A stretch of 10,699 nucleotides of DNA from Pirellulales bacterium (lineage in GTDB: Bacteria; Planctomycetota; Planctomycetia; Pirellulales; Thermoguttaceae). Position numbers and translations under genes: made by a program. The stretch spans positions 1 to 10,699 of the forward strand of contig JAUWWA010000022.1 of NCBI GenBank assembly GCA_030617125.1, given 5' to 3'. Below, one piece after another: positions 6,134 to 10,699 of this stretch (its first letter is position 1; the number at the start of each line of letters is the position of its first letter). Under the pieces are notes generated by a model, which did no database searches, had not been told where the DNA came from, and was given only the letters and a program-made list of their open reading frames with translations.

Positions 6134-7495
6134 TTACACCTTCACTCGCTTCCAGCCGCCGCGGGTGATGCGGTAGACGAACAACGCGGCACGGACGTGA
6201 AGGTCGATCACCATCGCGTACCACGCGCCGAGCACGCCGAGGCCCCAGCCCTCGATCATCCAACTCGTGCCGGGAATTAGGATCGTGTCGAAGGCCAACC
6301 AATACGCGCCGGGGATACGCACGCCCAACAAGCCGATCAGCGAGAAGGCCAGCGGCCAGCGGGTGTCGCCGGCGCCGCGCAGCGCGCCGGAGAGGATCAT
6401 GGTCAGCGCCAGCGCCGGCATCGCCACCGAGACGACCCGCAACAGCGGAGCGGCAAGCTCGGCGACCGCGGCCTGCTCGGCGCGGACGAAAAGCGGCGCG
6501 AGGACATCGGATTGCGTGAAAATGATCGCGCCCACGCCGACCATGATCCCGCCGCCGACCAGGCACGACATCCAGGCGCTGTGGTTTGCCTTGCGCGGGT
6601 TGCCTGCGCCGAGGTATTGCCCGGCCAGCGTGGCGGCGGCCGTTTGAAACGCGGCCCCGGGCAGGAACGCGAGCGATTCGACACAGATCGCCACGCCGTG
6701 GGCGGCCGCCGCCAGGTCGCCAAGCTGGTTGATCACCGAGACGAACCACAGTTGGCAGCCGATGATCGCGAGCATGTCGGCACCGCCGGGCAGGCCGGTC
6801 CGCAATAGCCGTCGGATCAGATCGGCGTCGGGCCAGAGCCACCGCCGCTGGAGCTTCAGCCCGGAACGGCCGCGCACCAGCAGCACCAGCACCAGCACCC
6901 CGCCGACGATGAAGCCGCAAAGCGTTCCGATGGCGACGCCGTCCCAGCCGAGTTCGGGCAGCGGACCAATCCCCAAGACCAACGTCCAACTAACGGTCAC
7001 GTTGACCACATTGACGATAGCCATGATGATCAGCCCGGCGACCATGTCGCCGGCCCCGCGCAGGCACGCGATGCCGACGGTTTCGATCATGATCAGCGGG
7101 ATGGCCGGCAGCATGTAGTGGAAGTAGGTCGTGGCCAGTTCGGCGGTCTCGCCTCGCAGTTGCAGCAACAGCACCGCCCGGTGGCCGAACATCGCACCCA
7201 GCGCAGTCACCGCGACCGCCGCCACGATGCCGACAAGGAAGGCCTGGTTGGTGAGCTTTCGGGCGAGCTTCGCGTGGCCGGCGCCGACGAATCGGGCAAC
7301 CATGGCCGTCGCCCCGATCGCCACCATCGAGAACAAACCGTACATCAGCCAGAGCAGGTAGGCCATCAGCGTGATCGCCGCCTGGTGCGACGTGTCCAGG
7401 TAGTGGCCGACCAGCACCCGGTCGGAGAACCAGACGAGGATGCCCAATAGTTGCTCTAATAGGACCGGCATTGCCAGCCGGAGCATCGGCCGCAT
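6134..7495 (-). CDS. MATE family efflux transporter
   Basis: A 453-residue inner membrane protein starting at the ATG at 7495. It is of normal length for the MATE (NorM/DinF-like) family, which export organic cations and drugs in exchange for sodium ions or protons. It starts MRPMLRLAMPVLLEQLLGIL, matching the usual first helix of the family. Two homologous halves are visible: the first with GDMVAGL and the second with GAAFQTAAATLAGQYLGAGNPRKA and SGALRGAGDTRWPL. About twelve hydrophobic segments are present. The frame is open farther upstream to 7858, but those 121 extra codons hold nothing hydrophobic or family-like, so the internal ATG is preferred; only a weak GGA precedes it. A TTG eleven codons earlier is an alternative start. 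The substrate cannot be told from the sequence. It is convergent with the antitoxin gene. Confidence 0.87.
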   Translation of the reverse strand: MRPMLRLAMPVLLEQLLGILVWFSDRVLVGHYLDTSHQAAITLMAYLLWLMYGLFSMVAIGATAMVARFVGAGHAKLARKLTNQAFLVGIVAAVAVTALGAMFGHRAVLLLQLRGETAELATTYFHYMLPAIPLIMIETVGIACLRGAGDMVAGLIIMAIVNVVNVTVSWTLVLGIGPLPELGWDGVAIGTLCGFIVGGVLVLVLLVRGRSGLKLQRRWLWPDADLIRRLLRTGLPGGADMLAIIGCQLWFVSVINQLGDLAAAAHGVAICVESLAFLPGAAFQTAAATLAGQYLGAGNPRKANHSAWMSCLVGGGIMVGVGAIIFTQSDVLAPLFVRAEQAAVAELAAPLLRVVSVAMPALALTMILSGALRGAGDTRWPLAFSLIGLLGVRIPGAYWLAFDTILIPGTSWMIEGWGLGVLGAWYAMVIDLHVRAALFVYRITRGGWKRVKV

Positions 7496-7787
7496 CGTTC
7501 CAGGCGTTTCGGTCAGCGGGACGGACAAGGAGGCAAACCTGGTTGACGGTGTCGAGTGCGACCAGCGAGCAGTGGGAACGTGCCAACTGGGGAAACACGT
7601 AGTATCGAGACAGCGCGAGGGCGAGGCAAGGCCCAGGATGGAGCACCAGCCTGTGGCTGGGCCAAGGCGTCGCGCAAGCTTCCGACCCGTGGCTGGGCAA
7701 CACAGGCAAGATGGCTGTGCTGAACAATTGGCCCATGAATGACTCGCAAAAGGGGGACAGACACCTCTTGCTGACTCTATCGCCCGT
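7496..7787. other. Non-coding region between the MATE gene and the carA leader
   Basis: No convincing gene. The open frames here on the minus strand are stop-free mainly because of high GC and show no family sequence. There are nested inverted repeats: GGCCCAG (7630-7636) pairs with CTGGGCC (7657-7663), and inside it CCAGCC (7646-7651) pairs with GGCTGG (7655-7660). GTGGCTGGGC recurs at 7654-7663 and about 7688-7697. GGGGGACAGACACCT at 7752-7766 is a near copy, in opposite orientation, of the motif at 67-80. The repeats suggest low-copy dispersed intergenic elements. Confidence 0.5.
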
Positions 7788-7825
7788 GCCGGCAAGACGC
7801 TAAAATCAGGGTTTTGCGAGCCGGC
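7788..7825. promoter_or_regulatory. Hairpin 1 in the carA leader
   Basis: GCCGGC at 7788-7793 pairs with GCCGGC at 7820-7825. Inside, CGC-T-AAAA (7798-7805) pairs with TTTTGCG (7812-7818), leaving one bulged T and a six-base loop. An AAGA/A internal loop separates the two stems. It lies 146 bases before carA. A TAAAAT at 7801-7806 could also serve as a -10 box, but no -35 box lies at the right distance. A regulatory role is inferred from position only. Confidence 0.4.
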
Positions 7826-7833
7826 AAAGAAAA

Positions 7834-7867
7834 TGAGGGCCCTTGCTCGCCGGTACAAGGACCCTCA
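7834..7867. promoter_or_regulatory. Hairpin 2 in the carA leader
   Basis: TGAGGGCCCTTG (7834-7845) pairs with CAAGGACCCTCA (7856-7867), twelve positions with one mismatch, around a ten-base loop CTCGCCGGTA. The loop contains CTCGC (7846-7850), which is complementary to GCGAG (7816-7820) in hairpin 1. The two hairpins could therefore form alternative structures, as attenuators do. No T-run follows, so this is not a typical intrinsic terminator. It could equally be a bidirectional transcription stop or a mobile palindromic element. Confidence 0.4.
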
Positions 7868-7971
7868 CTTAGGCTGCCCGAACTCGGCTTGCGCTTCGTC
7901 CGGAGACCCACAGCCGTTATAAGGACTATCGGGATGATGTACGGACGGACTTTAGAGTCGAAGCCCAACAG

Positions 7972-9111
7972 ATGAAACCAACGGCAAAACTTGCCCTGGA
8001 AGACGGGACCGTGTTCGCCGCAACGGCCTTCGGCGCATGCGGCGAAGTCAACGGCGAAGTCTGCTTCAACACGTCGATGACCGGGTATCAGGAAATCCTG
8101 ACCGATCCGAGCTATCGCGGGCAGATCGTCACCATGACCTACCCCGAGATAGGCAACTATGGCGTCAACACCGAGGACGTGGAAAGCCGCAAGCCGCATC
8201 TGGCCGGGTTTGTGGTTCGCCGGTACAGCCGCCGTGCGAGTAACTTCCGCGCCGAAGGCGAACTGGACGATTATCTCAAGCGCCACGGCATCGTCGGCAT
8301 CGCGGGGATCGACACCCGCGCGCTGGTCCGGCGGATCCGCATTCACGGAGCGATGACAGGGGTCCTCTCAACCGAAGACGTCGACGATGCGAGCCTGGTC
8401 GCTAAGGCGAAGGCCAGCCCGGGGCTGGTCGGCCGCGACCTGGTCTGCGAGGTCGTTCCCGAGAAGTCCATCGAGTGGGACGAGCCGCTTAGCCCCTGGG
8501 TGAAGTTGCGAGGGTCGCCGTCGCAGCCGCCTTCCCCAAGGACGTTGTCGGAAAACGCGCCGCACGTGGTGGCGTTGGATTTCGGGTTGAAGTGGAACAT
8601 CGCCCGGCACATGTTCGACATGGGCTGCCGCGTGACGATCCTGCCGGGCACGGCCACGGCCGACGACGTGCTCGCGCTGAACGCAGACGGCGTGTTCCTC
8701 TCGAATGGCCCCGGCGATCCCGAGCCGGTCGGCTACGCCCAGGAAACCATCCGCCGCCTGTTGGGCAAAAAACCGATCTTCGGCATCTGCCTGGGGCACC
8801 AATTGCTTTCGCTGGCCTGCGGCGCGAAGACCTACAAACTGAAGTTCGGCCACCGCGGAGCGAATCAGCCGGTGATGAACTACGCAACCGGCCGGGTGGA
8901 AATCACCACGCAAAACCACGGATTCGCCGTCGACGCGAAGACCCTGCCCGACGAACTGGAAGTGACGCACCTGAACCTCAACGACGACACGGTCGAAGGC
9001 GTCCGACACACCAAGCACCCAGCCTTCAGCGTCCAGTATCACCCCGAGGCTTCGGCCGGCCCGCACGACAGCAACTACCTGTTCGGGCAGTTCCGGGAGA
9101 TGCTCGGCTAA
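7972..9111 (+). CDS. carA: Carbamoyl phosphate synthetase small (glutaminase) subunit
   Basis: A 379-residue cytoplasmic protein that hydrolyses glutamine and passes ammonia to the large subunit CarB, which makes carbamoyl phosphate for pyrimidine and arginine synthesis. The N-terminal CPSase domain (residues about 4-155) has the typical FNTSMTGYQEILTDPSYRGQ and the GIAGIDTRALVRRIR stretch. The class I glutamine amidotransferase domain (about 198-379) has the oxyanion segment LSNGPGDPEP (243-252), nucleophile C273 in GICLGHQL, and H357 and E359 in YHPEAS. All three catalytic residues are present and the length is standard. The linker (about 180-196) is Pro- and Ser-rich. There is no clear Shine-Dalgarno site. 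Its start is supported by the correct family beginning (KLALEDGTVF). carB is not in the window, and the next gene starts 72 bases downstream on the same strand. Confidence 0.97.
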   Translation: MKPTAKLALEDGTVFAATAFGACGEVNGEVCFNTSMTGYQEILTDPSYRGQIVTMTYPEIGNYGVNTEDVESRKPHLAGFVVRRYSRRASNFRAEGELDDYLKRHGIVGIAGIDTRALVRRIRIHGAMTGVLSTEDVDDASLVAKAKASPGLVGRDLVCEVVPEKSIEWDEPLSPWVKLRGSPSQPPSPRTLSENAPHVVALDFGLKWNIARHMFDMGCRVTILPGTATADDVLALNADGVFLSNGPGDPEPVGYAQETIRRLLGKKPIFGICLGHQLLSLACGAKTYKLKFGHRGANQPVMNYATGRVEITTQNHGFAVDAKTLPDELEVTHLNLNDDTVEGVRHTKHPAFSVQYHPEASAGPHDSNYLFGQFREMLG

Positions 9112-9183
9112 TCCGGGGAACCAAATCTCCGCCGGGTTCGTCTAACATGATGAACCCACTCACCGCTTCAAGGAGATCTTCCC

Positions 9184-10699
9184 GTGAAACCCGCTCATTT
9201 TCTCTGTGGCGCCTTGCTGGCGCTGGTCATGTGTCCGCTGGCTCTGGCTAAATCGGAGGGGTTGATTACCGAAGGCCGGCTCGACGCCATCGGCCCCGAC
9301 GGCAAGGCCCTGGGCGCCTGCCCGCTGAAACACACCGACGTGAAGGTCGACATCGCCGGCTTTCTCGCCCGGGTGAGCGTCCGGCAGCAGTTCCACAACC
9401 CGTTTGAAGACAAAATCGAGGCCGTCTACGTCTTCCCGCTCTCTCAGGACGCCGCCGTCGACCGGATGACCATGAAAGTCGGCGATCGAATCATCAAGGG
9501 CGAGATCAAGGAGCGGGGCGAGGCCCGCAGGATCTACGAACGGGCGAAATCCGAGGGCAAAGTCGCCAGCCTGCTCGACCAACAGCGGCCCAACATCTTC
9601 ACCCAGTCGGTGGCCAACATCGAGCCGGGCGAACAGGTCGAAATCGAAATCTCCTACAGCGAGACGCTCGATTGGCGCCAAGGCGAGTATTCGTTCGACT
9701 TCCCGATGGTCGTCGGCCCGCGCTACATCCCTGGCGGTGGCAGCGCACCGGCGCCAATGACCAGCGGCCGACCGACGCCGCAAGTCCCCGACGCCCACAA
9801 AATCACCCCGCCGGTAACGCCCGAAGGCACCCGCGCCGGGCACGATATCTCGATTACCGTCAACCTCGACGCCGGGCTGCCGCTGCGGCGGATCGACTCG
9901 AAGCAGCACGCCGTGCTGGTCGACTATCCCAAATGCAATAAGTCCCGCGCCGTCGTCAAGCTGAAGCAGGCCAAGACGATCCCCAACAAGGACTTCGTGC
10001 TGGTCTATCAAACCGCCAGCGACGAGATCGAAGACACGATACTCGCGCACACCGACCAGCGCGGCAAGTTCTTCACGATGGTGTTGCAGCCGCCCAAACG
10101 CGTGCGGAAGCAACTCATCGTGCCCAAAGAGCTGGTCTTCGTGATCGACAAGAGCGGCTCGATGAGCGGATTCCCCATCGACACGGCCAAAGAGGCCATG
10201 CGGCTGTGCATCGAGGGCCTGCATCCCAACGACACTTTCAACCTGATGACGTTCGCCGGCGGCGTGGGATTCTGCTTCCCCAAGCCGGTATCCAATACGG
10301 ATGAGAATCGAAAGAAGGCCCGGGCGTATCTCCAAAGCCTCCAGGGCAGCGGCGGCACTGAAATGATGAAGGCGATCCACGCCTGCCTCGCCGGACAGGA
10401 CGACCCCGAGCGCGTGCGCGTCGTCTGCTTCATGACCGACGGCTACGTGGGCAACGACATGGCCATCATCGACGCGGTGAAGAGGAATGCCGGCGTGGCG
10501 CGGGTGTTCTCGTTCGGCATCGGCCGAAGCGTGAACCGCTACCTGCTCGACGGCGTCGCCCGGGCCGGTCGCGGCGAGGTGCACTTCATCCTCGACCAGC
10601 GCCAGGCCACCGGCGCGGCCGAGCGGTTCTATGAGCGCGTACGAACCCCCGTGCTGACCGACGTGAAAATCGACTGGGGTGATCTCGAAGTGACCGAGG
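9184..10699 (+). CDS. Secreted VIT and von Willebrand factor A domain protein, cut by the window edge
   Basis: An open frame of 505 codons without a stop runs off the right edge. GTG at 9184 is preferred because AAGGAG (9170-9175) lies eight bases before it. It also gives a complete signal peptide (MKPAHFLCGALLALVMCPLALA), which a start at any later ATG would destroy. A VIT domain occupies residues about 28-160, with VSVRQQFHNPFEDKIEAVYVFPL and IKERGEARRIYERAKSEGK. A VWA domain starts near 315 with a complete metal-binding (MIDAS) set: D322, S324, S326 (DKSGSMS), T392 and D419. VIT plus VWA proteins are common in Planctomycetota and are thought to mediate adhesion or protein interaction outside the cytoplasm. 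The C-terminal part, including any sorting signal, is outside the window. No partner gene is visible. Confidence 0.88.
   Translation, partial: MKPAHFLCGALLALVMCPLALAKSEGLITEGRLDAIGPDGKALGACPLKHTDVKVDIAGFLARVSVRQQFHNPFEDKIEAVYVFPLSQDAAVDRMTMKVGDRIIKGEIKERGEARRIYERAKSEGKVASLLDQQRPNIFTQSVANIEPGEQVEIEISYSETLDWRQGEYSFDFPMVVGPRYIPGGGSAPAPMTSGRPTPQVPDAHKITPPVTPEGTRAGHDISITVNLDAGLPLRRIDSKQHAVLVDYPKCNKSRAVVKLKQAKTIPNKDFVLVYQTASDEIEDTILAHTDQRGKFFTMVLQPPKRVRKQLIVPKELVFVIDKSGSMSGFPIDTAKEAMRLCIEGLHPNDTFNLMTFAGGVGFCFPKPVSNTDENRKKARAYLQSLQGSGGTEMMKAIHACLAGQDDPERVRVVCFMTDGYVGNDMAIIDAVKRNAGVARVFSFGIGRSVNRYLLDGVARAGRGEVHFILDQRQATGAAERFYERVRTPVLTDVKIDWGDLEVTE

Noticed and set aside
7496-7858. N-terminal extension of the MATE transporter by 121 codons
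   Set aside because: The extension is not hydrophobic, is Cys-, Pro- and Ser-rich, and lies in DNA with inverted repeats. The family start pattern begins at the ATG at 7495.
7934-7939. Upstream ATGATG as the carA start
   Set aside because: These ATGs are in a different frame from carA, and the protein already begins correctly for the family at 7972.
9134-9157. Hairpin GGGTTC/GAACCC between carA and the VIT/VWA gene as a terminator
   Set aside because: The stem has only six pairs with a twelve-base loop and no T-run follows, so it is too weak to call.
9160-10584. Minus-strand open frame of 474 codons opposite the VIT/VWA gene
   Set aside because: The plus strand carries a complete MIDAS set and a good ribosome binding site; the minus frame shows only His- and Val-rich low-information sequence typical of antisense frames.

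Overview
The window looks like a piece of a GC-rich Planctomycetota chromosome, probably Pirellulales-like. The evidence is a DUF1559-type segment inside a large secreted protein, a secreted VIT/von Willebrand A protein, secreted proteins of families I associate with this phylum, and several genes without a clear Shine-Dalgarno site. This assignment comes from family content only and no marker gene was tested. There is no rRNA, tRNA, CRISPR array, insertion sequence or phage module.

Layout, left to right. The first 35 bases hold the start of a minus-strand gene that runs off the window. Bases 36-375 are non-coding, with a possible remnant of a glycosyltransferase start (222-254) and a perfect 21-bp inverted repeat (282-345). 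A minus-strand secreted zinc metallopeptidase-like gene follows (376-1281). Divergent from it is a very large secreted protein gene (1507-4890), broken by one in-frame TAG at 3484-3486 into a 659-codon front part and a C-terminal part. Next come a small four-helix membrane protein (4958-5398) and a HigBA-type toxin-antitoxin pair (5497-6131) with a recognisable promoter and operator-like palindrome. A MATE-family transporter lies on the minus strand (6134-7495) and is convergent with the antitoxin, with 2 bp between stop codons.

Bases 7496-7971 carry no convincing gene but hold several inverted repeats, two of them hairpins in the leader of carA. The carA gene (7972-9111) encodes the glutaminase subunit of carbamoyl phosphate synthetase. 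The window ends inside a VIT/VWA protein gene that starts at GTG 9184 behind a strong ribosome binding site.

The genes do not form one pathway. They are mostly single-gene units on alternating strands; only the toxin and antitoxin are clearly co-transcribed. I see no convincing new multi-gene system. The points most worth a second look are the single amber codon in the large secreted protein with its duplicated Cys-His motif, the hairpin pair before carA, the near-leaderless toxin transcript with an operator overlapping its -10 box, and the glycosyltransferase-like gene remnant.
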